From assembly GCF_001650405.1 (NCBI RefSeq), contig NZ_LWCU01000053.1, positions 90,346-154,345 of the forward strand: a stretch of DNA of 64,000 nt, in the 5' to 3' direction. Below, piece after piece: positions 35,879 through 45,349 of this stretch (its first letter is position 1; each line of letters opens with the position of its first letter). This stretch comes from Microbacterium sp. H83 (lineage in GTDB: Bacteria; Actinomycetota; Actinomycetes; Actinomycetales; Microbacteriaceae). A program made the translations under genes and the position numbers. Under the pieces are notes generated by a model. The model saw only the letters and a list, made by a program, of their open reading frames with translations, searched no databases and was not told the DNA's origin.

Positions 35879-36289
35879 GTGACTGACGCGCAGGACGACG
35901 GCCCCCTCTTCCACGGCACCAAGGTCGATCTCGCGGTGGGCGACCTGCTGACCGCCGGATTCCGATCGAACTACCGGCCCGAGATCGTGATGAACCACAT
36001 CTACTTCACCGCGCTGCGTGACGGAGCGGGGCTCGCGGCCGAGCTCGCGCCCGGCGACCGCGAGCCGCGTGTCTACGAGGTGGAGCCGCTCGGCGCGTTC
36101 GAGGACGACCCGAACGTCACCGACAAGAAGTTCCCGGGCAACCCGACCCGGTCGTATCGCAGTGCCGAGGCGCTGCGCGTCGTGCGGGAAGTGCTCGACT
36201 GGACGCGGCTGTCGCCCGAGGCTCTCGCCGATTGGCGGGAGAAGCTCGCCGCGCTGCACGCCGACCCCCGCGCCGAGATCATCAACTGA
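35879..36289 (+). CDS. arr: Rifampin ADP-ribosyltransferase Arr
   Basis: A 136-residue enzyme covering the whole Arr family. Landmarks are FHGTKVDL with the catalytic His, HIYFTAL with the Tyr, VEPLGAFEDDPNVTDKK with the Asp, and FPGNPTRSYRS. Arr transfers ADP-ribose from NAD+ to the ansa-chain hydroxyl of rifamycins and inactivates them. The GTG at 35879 is chosen because TATGCT (35867-35872) lies 6 nt upstream. The gene stands alone and overlaps the convergent membrane protein gene by 8 bp. Confidence 0.95.
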   Translation: MTDAQDDGPLFHGTKVDLAVGDLLTAGFRSNYRPEIVMNHIYFTALRDGAGLAAELAPGDREPRVYEVEPLGAFEDDPNVTDKKFPGNPTRSYRSAEALRVVREVLDWTRLSPEALADWREKLAALHADPRAEIIN

Positions 36290-37073
36290 CGGGCTGCGGG
36301 CGCTGCGCGCGCTGCGGGCGCTGGGTGCGCCGTGCCAGGACGGCCAGCCCGCGGTCGACCACGACGTAGACGAAACCGACCGCGATGAGGGCGACGGTCA
36401 GCGCCACGATCCAGGTGCCGACTCCACCGAGCCCGAGGGCGTCGACGTCCATGAACGGGTACGGGTAGGTCTGGCCGGCGGAGAACTCGCCCCCGAGCGC
36501 CCCGTACACGAAGGCCCAGGTCAGGTAGGCGTACGGGATGAGCGTCCACAGCACCGGGTCGACCCAGCGGAACGACCCCTTCGGGACGAAGAGCAGCCAG
36601 TCCAGGATCAGAAGGGTCGGCGTGACGACGTGGATGAGAGTGTCGGTCAGGGAGAAGATGTCGTCATCGCCCGCGGCCACTCTCGTCGGGACGAGCACGA
36701 CGAGGTAGATGAGCATCGTGACGGTGATCGCCATCATCACGGCACCGCTCCAGCGCGCACTCGGCGTGGAGGTGCCGACCGCACCGTGCTGTCTCATGTC
36801 CCGGACGGTGCGGACGACGAGGAGGAGCATCCAGCCCAGGCAGATCAGATCGCTCACCATCGTGTAGTACAGCAGGGTCGACCCGTCGGGCCGGCCGCTG
36901 AAGACCTCGGCGTTGCGCAGGACGCCGAGCAGGATGACCGCGAATGCGACGATGCGGAAGACCAGGGCGGCGGGCCGGGAGTTCAGAGCGGCGTCGGCGA
37001 GGAGGCGCACGGGCTGCCGCTCGACGGGGCCGGAAGCGGGTGCCGCGGACGAGGAAGCGGCGATTTCAGGCAT
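36282..37073 (-). CDS. Pr6Pr family membrane protein
   Basis: A 263-residue protein with six or seven membrane helices. The second half carries the family features LIHVVTPTLLILDWLLF, then VLWTLIPYAYLTWAFVYG and YPYPFMDVDALG, as in Pr6Pr/FAR-17a/AIG1-like proteins. Bacterial members are uncharacterised. TAGCCT (37080-37085) lies 6 nt before the ATG, so the transcript is probably leaderless. Confidence 0.88.
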   Translation of the reverse strand: MPEIAASSSAAPASGPVERQPVRLLADAALNSRPAALVFRIVAFAVILLGVLRNAEVFSGRPDGSTLLYYTMVSDLICLGWMLLLVVRTVRDMRQHGAVGTSTPSARWSGAVMMAITVTMLIYLVVLVPTRVAAGDDDIFSLTDTLIHVVTPTLLILDWLLFVPKGSFRWVDPVLWTLIPYAYLTWAFVYGALGGEFSAGQTYPYPFMDVDALGLGGVGTWIVALTVALIAVGFVYVVVDRGLAVLARRTQRPQRAQRPQPVS

Positions 37074-37101
37074 CCCTCCAGGCTACGCGGTCGTCGGCGG
37101 C

Positions 37102-37187
37102 GTGCAGAATTCAGCATGAATGCTCCGCCGCGGCCCGGATCCGGTCGGATCCGGGCACACGCCGAGGATCTGTGCTGAATCGTGCAC
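37102..37187. repeat. Nested inverted repeats upstream of the Pr6Pr gene
   Basis: A perfect 10-bp stem with a 4-nt loop (37133-37142 with 37147-37156) lies inside a wider dyad: GTGCA-ATTCAGCA on the left (37102-37116) mirrors TGCTGAAT-TGCAC on the right (37173-37187). The inner hairpin may terminate the hexuronate operon, which ends at 37235 on the same strand. Confidence 0.6.
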
Positions 37188-37234
37188 GGGGTGGCGCCGG
37201 AAGGAGGCCGGAACGAGGCGGGAGCGGAAGCGGA

Positions 37235-38260
37235 TCAGCGCCGCACGGGGTCCGCGTCGCCGGCCAGGAACCGCTCGAGATCGCGACGGGTCGGCGCGGC
37301 CTCCCAGTCGCCGGGCACGAGGCAGGCCATGGCGCCGCAGGCGTTCGCTCGACGCAGGATGCCGTCGGTGTCGATCCCCTCGACGAGGCCGCTGAGGAAC
37401 CCGGCGACGAATGCGTCGCCCGCGCCGACCGTGTCGACGACATCGATCGTTAATCCGCGAGCGTCGGTCACCGCATCGCGGGTGACGACGGAGGCGCCGT
37501 CAGGGCCGAGCTTGAACACGGCGGTGGCGCAGCCCGCATCCCGCAGCCGCGCGGCCGCATCGGCCGGCGACGCCTCGGGATAGAGGATCTCGAACTCCTC
37601 GACGCCGCCGAAGACGATGTCCGCGCGCTCGGCGATCTCCCGCAGGACCGGACCGGCGACGGATGCCGGCGCGAGGGCCGACCGGTAGTTGACGTCGAAG
37701 CTCACCGAGCACCCGGCATCCCGAGCGCGATCGATCGCGGCGTGGACCGCCGCCCGTGCGGTGTCGGACAGCAGCGGCGTGATGCCCGTGAGGTGCAGCA
37801 GCGAGGCCGACTCGACCCAGCCCTCCGGAAGGTCCGCCGGGTGTAGTCGCGATCCCGCGGACCCGGACCGGTAGTAGTGCACCGCGGTGGACGCGGCCGA
37901 GGGGCGCTCCTTCACCATCAGTCCGGTGGGGGCTCCCGCGTCGACCACGGCCCGCACGTCGACGCCGTCGCCGCGGATCTCCCGCACGACGCGTTCGCCC
38001 AGGGAGTCGTCTCCGACGCGACCGAGCCACGACACCGCCACGCCGAGCCGCGCGAGCCCGATCGCGACGTTGCTCTCCGCCCCGCCGATGCCGAGGCGCA
38101 GCTCGGTCGCATGGCGCAGCGAGCCGATGTCGGCCGCGCGGACGAGCGCCATGCTCTCGCCCAGCGTCACGACCGCCGGTCCGGCGGAAGCGGACGGCAC
38201 GCCGGCGGAGGCGGACGGCACGCCGGCGGAGTGGACCGGCGCGCCGGATGCGGTCGTCAC
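37235..38260 (-). CDS. kdgK: 2-keto-3-deoxygluconate kinase (PfkB family)
   Basis: A 341-residue ribokinase-family enzyme. It has the substrate motif GGAESNVAIGLARLG, FDVNYR, and the anion-hole/catalytic-base motif DTVGAGDAFVAGF near residue 285. With Eda next to it the role is phosphorylation of KDG to KDPG. The GTG start overlaps the eda stop (38257-38260). The first 30 residues contain a short duplicated repeat (GVPSASA twice) not needed for the fold, so the natural start might be the later ATG of MALVRAAD. Confidence 0.9.
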   Translation of the reverse strand: MTTASGAPVHSAGVPSASAGVPSASAGPAVVTLGESMALVRAADIGSLRHATELRLGIGGAESNVAIGLARLGVAVSWLGRVGDDSLGERVVREIRGDGVDVRAVVDAGAPTGLMVKERPSAASTAVHYYRSGSAGSRLHPADLPEGWVESASLLHLTGITPLLSDTARAAVHAAIDRARDAGCSVSFDVNYRSALAPASVAGPVLREIAERADIVFGGVEEFEILYPEASPADAAARLRDAGCATAVFKLGPDGASVVTRDAVTDARGLTIDVVDTVGAGDAFVAGFLSGLVEGIDTDGILRRANACGAMACLVPGDWEAAPTRRDLERFLAGDADPVRR

Positions 38261-38910
38261 GCGTTGCCCCGCGCGCAGACCTCGACGAAGGCCGCAGCGC
38301 GGTCGCGCAGCGCACCGAGATCGCCGCCCGAGAAGGCGTCGCCGAGCAGGGGTCCGCCGACGCTGACCGCGACGGCGCCCGCCGCCAGCCACGCCTCGGC
38401 GCCCGCGAGGTCCACGCCGCCCGAGGGCACCGCGACGATGTCGGGGAACGGCCCGCGGAGGTCCTTCAGGTACGAGGGGCCCACCTGTCCGGCGGGGAAG
38501 ACCTTGACGGCCGAGGCGCCCGCAGACCAGGAGGCGAAGAGCTCGGTGGGGGTGAGGCCGCCCGGCACGATCGGCACGCCGGCGTCCGAGGCCTGCGCGA
38601 CGAACTCCCGCGAGGCGATCGGCGTGACGAGGTAGGTCGCGCCGGCATCCACCGCCCGGGCGAGCTGCTCGCCGTCGGTGACCGTGCCGATGCCGAGGTC
38701 GACGACGTCGCCGAAGCGCTCGAGCAGGTGCGGGAAGTGCGCGAAAGTGCCGGGCGTCGTGAGCGTCAGCTCGACGCTGCGGATGCCGGCATCGACCAGC
38801 ACGTCGAGCACGGCGTCGTAGTCCGAGGCCTGCCGCGCGCGGGCGACGACGATCAGGCGGGAGTCGACCGTGCGGGCGGGGAGGGCGACCCGGGTGACCT
38901 CACCAGTCAT
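38257..38910 (-). CDS. eda: KDPG/KHG aldolase
   Basis: A 217-residue class I aldolase. The Schiff-base Lys lies in SAVKVFPAG, and the Glu in [10 protein letters not shown] is the proton-transfer residue. VPSGGVDL forms the phosphate site. It splits 2-keto-3-deoxy-6-phosphogluconate to pyruvate and glyceraldehyde 3-phosphate, the last step of hexuronate breakdown. It overlaps the upstream mannonate dehydratase by 11 bp and kdgK by 4 bp. Confidence 0.94.
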   Translation of the reverse strand: MTGEVTRVALPARTVDSRLIVVARARQASDYDAVLDVLVDAGIRSVELTLTTPGTFAHFPHLLERFGDVVDLGIGTVTDGEQLARAVDAGATYLVTPIASREFVAQASDAGVPIVPGGLTPTELFASWSAGASAVKVFPAGQVGPSYLKDLRGPFPDIVAVPSGGVDLAGAEAWLAAGAVAVSVGGPLLGDAFSGGDLGALRDRAAAFVEVCARGNA

Positions 38911-40126
38911 GGACGGTCCCGTCGAGCAGCCGGTTCACCGGCAGGTACGCCTTGGTGTACTCGTGGCCGGCCGCGGCCTCCTCGTCGAGCTCGACGCCGA
39001 GACCCGGCTGCTCGCCCGGGTGCAGGAAGCCCTTGTCGAACGTGAACGACGTCTGGAACACCTCGAGGGTCTGCTCGTTGTGCGGCATGTACTCCTGGAT
39101 GCCGAAGTTGTGGATCGCGAGGTCGAGGTGAAGGGCGGCGGCCATGCCGACCGGCGAGATGTCGGTCGGACCGTGGATGCCGGACTTGATGCCGTAGATC
39201 GCGGCGAAGTCGAGGAGCTTCTTCATGGCCGTGATGCCGCCGGTGTGGGTGACCGCCGAGCGGACGTAGTCGATCAGGCGCTCGGTGATGAGCGTCTGGT
39301 AGTCGAACACGGTGTTGAAGACCTCGCCGATGGCGAGCGGCGTGGTCGAGTGCTGGCGGACGAGTCGCAGCGCGGTCTGGTCCTCGCCCGGCGTGCAGTC
39401 CTCGAGCCAGAACAGGTCGTAGGGCTCGATGTCCTTCGCGAAGCGCGCGGCCTCGATCGGCGACATCCGGTGGTGTCCGTCGTGCAGGATGCGGAGGTCC
39501 GTGCCGAAGTCCTCGCGGATGCGCGAGAAGATCCCGGGCATGTGGTTCAGGTAGTTGCGGGTGTCCCACGTCTCCTCGGCCGGGCGGTCGCCCGAGCGCT
39601 TGGCGGGCTCGTAGTCGTAGCGCACGCCGGGGCCGGCGGCCGAGACGCCGTAGATCTGGCCGAGTCCGGGAACACCGGTCTGCACGCGCACGGCGGTGAA
39701 GCCCAGCTCCTCGTAGCCCGCGATCGCGTTCTTCAGCGCCTCGTAGTCGGTGCCGGATGCGTGCGCGTAGACGCGGACTCCGTCCCGGCTGGCTCCTCCG
39801 AGCAATTGGTACAGCGGCATCCCGGCCTTCTTGGCCTTGATGTCCCACAGCGCCATGTCCACTGCGGCGATCGCCGCCATCGTGACGGGGCCGCGACGCC
39901 AGTACGGGCCGCGATAGAGGTACTGCCAGGTGTCTTCGATGCGGTCCTCGTCGCGGCCGACGAGAGTCGAGGCGACGTGGTCGGAGAGATACGAGGCGAC
40001 AGCGAGCTCACGGCCGTTGAGAGTGGCGTCGCCCCAGCCGACGATCCCGTCGGAGGTGGTGATCTTGAGCGTGACGAAGTTGCGTCCGGGGCTGGTGATG
40101 ATGACGTCGACGAGCTCGATGGTCAT
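38900..40126 (-). CDS. manD: D-mannonate dehydratase, enolase superfamily (RspA-like)
   Basis: A 408-residue member of the mandelate racemase/enolase group. Metal ligands and catalytic residues fit ManD: LHDGHHR (Asp and His), WLEDCTPGE (Glu), AIGEVFNT (Glu), and SGIHGPTD (His) near the end. It converts D-mannonate to KDG. Some members of this family act on D-gluconate or have low activity, but UxuB, KdgK and Eda next to it favour mannonate. The ATG at 40126 has a CAGGAGA ribosome site. Confidence 0.93.
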   Translation of the reverse strand: MTIELVDVIITSPGRNFVTLKITTSDGIVGWGDATLNGRELAVASYLSDHVASTLVGRDEDRIEDTWQYLYRGPYWRRGPVTMAAIAAVDMALWDIKAKKAGMPLYQLLGGASRDGVRVYAHASGTDYEALKNAIAGYEELGFTAVRVQTGVPGLGQIYGVSAAGPGVRYDYEPAKRSGDRPAEETWDTRNYLNHMPGIFSRIREDFGTDLRILHDGHHRMSPIEAARFAKDIEPYDLFWLEDCTPGEDQTALRLVRQHSTTPLAIGEVFNTVFDYQTLITERLIDYVRSAVTHTGGITAMKKLLDFAAIYGIKSGIHGPTDISPVGMAAALHLDLAIHNFGIQEYMPHNEQTLEVFQTSFTFDKGFLHPGEQPGLGVELDEEAAAGHEYTKAYLPVNRLLDGTVHDW

Positions 40127-40159
40127 GGCGTTCTCCTGGAGGTGCGGGGTGGGAGGTGC

Positions 40160-40189
40160 GGGGTGCGGCTGTTCGGGCAGCCGCACCCC
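40160..40189 (-). terminator. Hairpin between the transporter and manD genes
   Basis: A perfect 12-bp stem (40160-40171 with 40178-40189) has a 6-nt loop. It lies between two minus-strand genes and may lower expression of the downstream manD-eda-kdgK part or protect the upstream message. Confidence 0.6.
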
Positions 40190-40209
40190 TGGTCGTGATG
40201 ACCTGTCGG

Positions 40210-41601
40210 TCAGATCGCGTCGCGCGGGTCGGTCAGGTCGCGACCGGCCACTTCGGGCATCCAGATCGATGCGATCAGCGCGCAGAGGGTGAAGACCACG
40301 AGCATGATGATGACCGGGATGAACGAGCCGGTGACGGCCGAGACCCACGCGGCGGCGATGACCGGACCGATGCCCGTGGCGACGATGGCGGCGATCTCCC
40401 GCGCCATGGCCGTGTACGTGTAGCGGTTGCGCGAGCCGAAGAGCTCCGGAAGCGTGAGGTTCTCGAGCGACGCGAAGCTCATCACGGCGAGGTTGTGCAG
40501 CACGACGTAGCCGACGAAGACCTGCAGAGTGTCCTTGCTGCTGATCATGAGCATCGTCGGGACGATGACGATGAGCGCGATGATCGCCCACACCATGTAC
40601 ATGCGCTTGCGGCCGAAGCGGTCGCCGAGCCAGCCCGAGAGCGGCACCGTGATGAACGCCACCAGCGACGAGACGATGACGGCGTTGACGCCGATCGAGC
40701 GGTCCAGCAGGAGGACGACCGTGATGTAGCTGATGAGGTAGGTCTGGATCATGCCGGAGTTGCCGGCCTGGCCGAAGCGCAGCAGCAGCGCGATCGAGAA
40801 CGCCTTCCACGGCTTGCGCTGCATCGCCTCGAGCGTGCGGATGTCGTTGGTCTCGGTGGCGAGCTTCACGACCTCGTCGCGGGAGAGTGCCTTGCCGTCG
40901 ACCACGTCCTCGCGCTCTTCGAAGACCGGGGTCTCCTTGAGGTTGAAACGCACCCAGATGGCGAAGAGCATGATGACGGCGCTGGCGATGAACGGGATGC
41001 GCCACGCCCAGGCGATGACCTCGTCCTCGCTGTAGGCGACCAGGAGGATGGCCCAGATGCCCGACGCGAGCAGCGTGCCGCAGTTGGTGCCCAGCGCGAC
41101 GAGCGAGGCGATGATGCCGCGCCGCTTGGCCGGTGCGTACTCGGCGAGCATGACGCCCGCCCCCGAGATCTCGGCGCCCGCGCCGAAGCCCTGGGCGATG
41201 CGCAGCAGCACGAGCAGGACCGGGGCGAGCACGCCCACCTGGTCGTAGGTCGGAAGCACGCCGATGAGCGTGGTCGCCAGGCCCATCAGGAGGATCGTGT
41301 AGAAGAGGACCTTCGTGCGGCCGGTCTTGTCGCCGAGGCGGGCGAAGAAGAACGCGCCGACCGGGCGGGCGACGTAGCCGACGCCGTAGGTCGCCATCGC
41401 CGCGACGACCGCGACGGCGGGGTTCTCGGACGAGAAGAACAGGTCGGCGAACACGAGCGCGGCGGCCAGCGAGTAGAGCTGGTAGTCCATGAACTCCAGC
41501 GCCGTGCCGAGCCATCCGGAGACCGCTGCGCGGACGAGGTCGCGGACCGACCTCTTCGCGGTGGGATCGACGGCGGCTGCCGTCGTCTGCTGTTCTGACA
41601 T
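40210..41601 (-). CDS. MFS transporter, metabolite:H+ symporter family
   Basis: A 463-residue carrier with 12 predicted helices. Both halves contain the MFS loop motif ([12 protein letters not shown] near residue 70 and [12 protein letters not shown] near residue 320). The long charged central loop ([18 protein letters not shown]) is typical of the MHS family, which imports carboxylates. In this cluster the likely cargo is glucuronate, fructuronate or a similar sugar acid. It lies between the dehydrogenase and manD genes on the same strand. Confidence 0.92.
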   Translation of the reverse strand: MSEQQTTAAAVDPTAKRSVRDLVRAAVSGWLGTALEFMDYQLYSLAAALVFADLFFSSENPAVAVVAAMATYGVGYVARPVGAFFFARLGDKTGRTKVLFYTILLMGLATTLIGVLPTYDQVGVLAPVLLVLLRIAQGFGAGAEISGAGVMLAEYAPAKRRGIIASLVALGTNCGTLLASGIWAILLVAYSEDEVIAWAWRIPFIASAVIMLFAIWVRFNLKETPVFEEREDVVDGKALSRDEVVKLATETNDIRTLEAMQRKPWKAFSIALLLRFGQAGNSGMIQTYLISYITVVLLLDRSIGVNAVIVSSLVAFITVPLSGWLGDRFGRKRMYMVWAIIALIVIVPTMLMISSKDTLQVFVGYVVLHNLAVMSFASLENLTLPELFGSRNRYTYTAMAREIAAIVATGIGPVIAAAWVSAVTGSFIPVIIMLVVFTLCALIASIWMPEVAGRDLTDPRDAI

Positions 41602-41656
41602 GGGAGGTACTCCTTCGGACCAGGAACGGTGGGTGCGCGAGGGGCGCGAGGGTGGG

Positions 41657-42661
41657 TTAGAGGGACAGCAGGACCTTCGCCGAGGCGGACGAGTCGCGAG
41701 CGAGCTCGAAGGCCTGGACGGCGTCGGATGCCGGGACGACGTGGGAGATGACGGAGTCGAGGGCGTCGGATGCCGACAGCAGGGCGACCGCGTCGTCGAT
41801 CTCGGTCGAGAAGCGGAAGGCGCCGCGGATCGTGAGCTCCTTCGCGAGCATCGGCGCGAGGTTGACGCCGATCTCGGCGTTCGGCAGCATTCCGACCTGC
41901 ACCACGGTGCCGGCGCGTCGGACGGCGCGGACGGCCTGGGTCAGGGCCACGGCGACGCCGGAGCACTCGAAGACGACGTCGTACGACTCGTTCTCGATCG
42001 CATCGCGGCCGACGAGGTGCAGCTCGGTCGCGCCGAGGGTACGAGCGCGGTCGAGGGGCTCGTCGCGCACGTCGCCGGCGGCGACGGTCGAGGCGCCGGC
42101 GTTCTTCGCGGCCGCGACGACGAGGAGTCCGATGGGACCCGCACCGATCACGAGTACGCGGCGGCCGGTCAGGTCGCCGGCGAGCCCCGCGGCGTGGATC
42201 GCGACGGCGAGCGGCTCGGCGAGCGCCGCACGCTCGAGCGGCAGGCCCTCCGGGAGCACGCGGATCATGTGGTCCTCGACGATCAGCAGCTCGGATGCTC
42301 CGCCCTGGCGGTGCGGGTCGGCGGCGGCGCTGCCGAGGTAGTCGCCGCCGGCGCGCAGGTGCGGGCGGTCTTCGAGGCCGGGCACGGATGCACCGTAGCG
42401 CGCGGGGTGGACCGTGACGGGCGTCCCGGGGGAGAGGCGGCCGGACGGGTCGAGGTCGACGACGCCGGAGAGCTCGTGACCGGGGGTCAGCGGCTCGCGG
42501 ATCGTGTACTCGCCGTTGGCGCCGTGGAAGTAGTAGTGCAGGTCGGAGCCGCAGATGCCGACGTAGTTCACCCGGAGGCGGACCTCGCCGTCGCCGGGGG
42601 TCGGGACCTCGCGGTCCTCCCAGCGGATGTCCTCCTTGCCGTGGATGGCGAGAGACTTCAT
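41657..42661 (-). CDS. Medium-chain dehydrogenase, L-idonate 5-dehydrogenase/sorbitol dehydrogenase-like
   Basis: A 334-residue MDR-family protein. The catalytic zinc site is recognisable (GICGSDLHYY, LTPGHELSG) and the Rossmann motif is VIGAGPIGLLV. The four-Cys structural zinc lobe of this group is absent: that segment (about residues 85-115) has no Cys at all. It should oxidise or reduce a polyol or sugar acid that feeds the hexuronate route. The start at 42661 has an AGGAG site and overlaps the uxuB stop by 4 bp. Confidence 0.9.
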   Translation of the reverse strand: MKSLAIHGKEDIRWEDREVPTPGDGEVRLRVNYVGICGSDLHYYFHGANGEYTIREPLTPGHELSGVVDLDPSGRLSPGTPVTVHPARYGASVPGLEDRPHLRAGGDYLGSAAADPHRQGGASELLIVEDHMIRVLPEGLPLERAALAEPLAVAIHAAGLAGDLTGRRVLVIGAGPIGLLVVAAAKNAGASTVAAGDVRDEPLDRARTLGATELHLVGRDAIENESYDVVFECSGVAVALTQAVRAVRRAGTVVQVGMLPNAEIGVNLAPMLAKELTIRGAFRFSTEIDDAVALLSASDALDSVISHVVPASDAVQAFELARDSSASAKVLLSL

Positions 42662-44190
42662 GGCTGCAGCTCCTCTGCGTCGATGAGTGATGATGTCGTC
42701 GTCCGGGAGGCCGAGACGGCGTCGGAGATCGCGGCGTCGACGCCGCGACGCCGGATGGTGTCGATGAACTCGCCGACGCGGGCGATGAAAGCATCCTGCG
42801 ACGCGATCTCCTCGCCGAACAGGTGCAGTTCGGCGATCGCGCGTCGGGCGAGGTCGTGGCCGGAGCGCGCGGTCGCCGCCAGCGCGGCGAGCCGCTCGCG
42901 GGCGCCGTCGGTCATGGCCGCCGCGTGGACGCCGGGATCGAATCCGGGGAGCGGGGCCAGGCACGACAGGTAGCCGGCGACGGTCAGCGCGATCAGGTGC
43001 GGCATGTCGCCGCGGTGCAGCGCCAGGAGTGCAGGCTCGGGAATGCGCTGTCGCAGCTTGACCGAGCCGTCGGTGCCGACCTGGCTGGTGCGATGACCGA
43101 GGGCGCTGTTCGCCCAGCGCTCGAAGAGCTCGCTCTCGTAGGCGCGGACGTCGACGCCCGAGGGCAGCTCGATCGACGGCTCGTACTCGGCGCGCATCAC
43201 GGCGCGCGCCGCGCTCTCGATGCCGTCGAGGGCGATCGCCTCGGGGATCGTGCCCGCACCGCTGAGGGCGCCGAGGTACGCGATCAGGGAGTGCGTCCCG
43301 TTGAGCAGGCGCACCTTCATCTGCTCGTATCGGCCCACCTCATCGGTGAACACCGCGCCGCCGGCCTCCCACGCGGGGCGGCCCCCGGCGAAGCGGTCCT
43401 CGATCGCCCACATGGTGAAGGGCTCCGCCGGCACGGGGACGTCGTCCCTCGCTCCGAGCAGCCCGCTGACCCTGGCGCGCAGCTCCGGAGTCGTCGCGGG
43501 GACGATGCGGTCGACCATGCTGGAGGGGAACGTCACGTGTCTGTCGAGGAAGGCGAGCGCCTCGGCGCCCTGAGACCCGGGGAGCTCGGAGAGGAACTCG
43601 CGGACGAGCTTCTCGGTGTGCGTGCCGTTGGAGGAGAGGTTGTCGCAGCTGAGGACGGAGATCGGCGCACCGCCCGCGGCCGCCCTGGACTGGAGCCCGC
43701 GGGCCAGCTGACCGACGGCCGAGCGCGGTGCGCCGCCGGCGAGGTCGGCCCGCACGACGGCGTCGTCGAGGTCGAGGTGCTGCGTCGCGGGGGAGTAGCT
43801 GTAGCCGTTCTCGGTGACGGTCAGGGTGACGATGCGGATGCCGGGATCGGCGATCTGCGAGACGACGCGCTCGGGCTCCTCGGCGCCGACGAAGGCGTCC
43901 GTGTGGACGCCGGGCACGGTGAGCGTCGTCGAGCCGGGCGTGATCGTCGCCACGGAGTAGAGGAGGTCCTGCGCATGCAGAGCGTCGACGATCGCGCGGG
44001 ACCGGGAGGCCACTCCGACGATCCCCCAGTCGCCGCCGTCGGCCTGGAGCGCCGCCGCCGTGTAGACGGCCTGATGGGCGCGGTGGAAGCTGCCGAGGCC
44101 GAGGTGCAGGATGCCGGCCGAGCCGGGCGAGACCAGCGGAGCGGCGCTCGCCGGGGTGGTGCGGCCGAGGACCGGCGTGTCGTTGCTCAC
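42658..44190 (-). CDS. uxuB: Mannitol dehydrogenase-family D-mannonate oxidoreductase (fructuronate reductase)
   Basis: A 510-residue long-chain dehydrogenase. It begins with the nucleotide-binding region ILHLGLGSFHRAHQA, and the catalytic Lys region is MKVRLLNGTHSLIAYLG, with VLSCDNLSSNG in the middle, all typical of the UxuB/MtlD family. In context it interconverts D-fructuronate and D-mannonate with NAD(H). The GTG start has AAGGAG 7 nt upstream. It is the first gene of the operon, divergent from the LacI regulator. Confidence 0.9.
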   Translation of the reverse strand: MSNDTPVLGRTTPASAAPLVSPGSAGILHLGLGSFHRAHQAVYTAAALQADGGDWGIVGVASRSRAIVDALHAQDLLYSVATITPGSTTLTVPGVHTDAFVGAEEPERVVSQIADPGIRIVTLTVTENGYSYSPATQHLDLDDAVVRADLAGGAPRSAVGQLARGLQSRAAAGGAPISVLSCDNLSSNGTHTEKLVREFLSELPGSQGAEALAFLDRHVTFPSSMVDRIVPATTPELRARVSGLLGARDDVPVPAEPFTMWAIEDRFAGGRPAWEAGGAVFTDEVGRYEQMKVRLLNGTHSLIAYLGALSGAGTIPEAIALDGIESAARAVMRAEYEPSIELPSGVDVRAYESELFERWANSALGHRTSQVGTDGSVKLRQRIPEPALLALHRGDMPHLIALTVAGYLSCLAPLPGFDPGVHAAAMTDGARERLAALAATARSGHDLARRAIAELHLFGEEIASQDAFIARVGEFIDTIRRRGVDAAISDAVSASRTTTSSLIDAEELQP

Positions 44191-44267
44191 GCGGTGGCTC
44201 CTTCGCTCTGGCCGGCGCACTCTTCACGGTGATCGGCGATGATCGTCATGTAAGCAGTGTGTATCAG

Positions 44268-44285
44268 TTGTACAAACTTGTCAAG
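44268..44285. promoter_or_regulatory. Candidate operator between uxuB and its LacI regulator
   Basis: A perfect palindrome TTGTACAA (44268-44275) is followed at once by a near palindrome CTTGTCAAG (44277-44285). They lie in the 149-bp divergent gap and are AT-rich against the background. Binding by the adjacent LacI-family repressor is inferred from position. Confidence 0.5.
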
Positions 44286-44339
44286 AAGTTTTGCATCGCC
44301 CGCCCTGACCGTAGGATTGCCTCGAACCCGGAGGTGGAC

Positions 44340-45302
44340 ATGGCAGCGACGCTGACCGACGTGGCGCGGCACGCCGGAGTGTCCATCGCGACGGCATCCC
44401 GAGCCTTCGGGGAACCCGACAGGCTGGCGCCCACGACCCTGGGACGCGTGCTCGAGGCGGCGAGCGAGCTCGGCTACGCGACGCCCCAGTCGGCGACCGC
44501 GACCCGCACCTTCGGCGTCGTCGTCCCCGATGTGTCGAATCCCGTCTACGCCACCCTGCTCAAGGCGATCCAGGGACAGGCATGGCACGGTCGCCACCGC
44601 ATCGTCGTCTTCGACGCCGACGAGGATCTCCGTCGCGAGCGCGAGCAGGTCGAACAGGCGCGCAAGCTCGACGGCATGCTGCTCTGCTCGCCGCGACTCC
44701 CCGACGCCGATGTGCTCGATCTCGTCGGCGACACCCCCTACGTCGTCGTGAACCGCCAGATCGACGGGGCGCCGTGCGTGCTGATGGACGCCGAGCACGG
44801 CCCTGCACAGGCGATCGAGCACCTCGCCGCCCTCGGCCACACCCACATCGCCTATGCGGCGGGGCCGCGAGGGTCCTGGGCCGACATCCGTCGCGCCGAC
44901 ACCATCGCACGGGCCTGCGAGCGCCACGGCATCCGCCTCACGATGCTGAGCCACCAGGCGGCGTCGATCCAGGGAGGGCGTGCCGCCGCCGCGCCGGCCG
45001 CCGCGAGTGGCGCCACGGCCGTCGTCGCCTACAACGACCTCGTCGCGCTGGGGCTCGAGTCCGGGCTCCTGGAGCTCGGCAAGCGCTGCCCTGCGGACAT
45101 CAGCATCGTCGGGATCGACGACATCGACCTCGCCGGAGCCGTCACCCCCGGCCTCACCACCGTGCGGATGCCCATCGCCCGCAGCGGGGCGCTCGCCGTG
45201 GACCTGCTGCTGCAGGCGATCGTCGGCACCCCCATCGACACCGCGGCGCCGCTCGGCTCGCAGCTCATCGTGCGGGCGTCGACGGCCGCTCCGTCGACCT
45301 GA
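44340..45302 (+). CDS. LacI family repressor of the hexuronate cluster
   Basis: A 320-residue regulator. The N-terminal helix-turn-helix is TLTDVARHAGVSIATASRAF. The periplasmic-binding-protein-like domain follows from residue 60 (FGVVVPDVSNPVYATLL) to the end, with AVVAYNDLVALG and DISIVGIDD as usual. It is expected to bind a sugar-acid inducer and control the divergent uxuB operon. The start is set by GGAGGT 5 nt upstream. Longer upstream frames read into the operator region. Confidence 0.94.
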   Translation: MAATLTDVARHAGVSIATASRAFGEPDRLAPTTLGRVLEAASELGYATPQSATATRTFGVVVPDVSNPVYATLLKAIQGQAWHGRHRIVVFDADEDLRREREQVEQARKLDGMLLCSPRLPDADVLDLVGDTPYVVVNRQIDGAPCVLMDAEHGPAQAIEHLAALGHTHIAYAAGPRGSWADIRRADTIARACERHGIRLTMLSHQAASIQGGRAAAAPAAASGATAVVAYNDLVALGLESGLLELGKRCPADISIVGIDDIDLAGAVTPGLTTVRMPIARSGALAVDLLLQAIVGTPIDTAAPLGSQLIVRASTAAPST

Positions 45303-45349
45303 CCGCCGGACGGTCGGCACGGGCGTCGACGGCGATGCCGGACCCGACC

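Noticed and set aside
28747..36289. A link between the DegT aminotransferase (as an AHBA synthase) and arr, suggesting rifamycin biosynthesis
   Set aside because: There are no polyketide synthase or other AHBA pathway genes, and arr lies outside the island with host-like composition.
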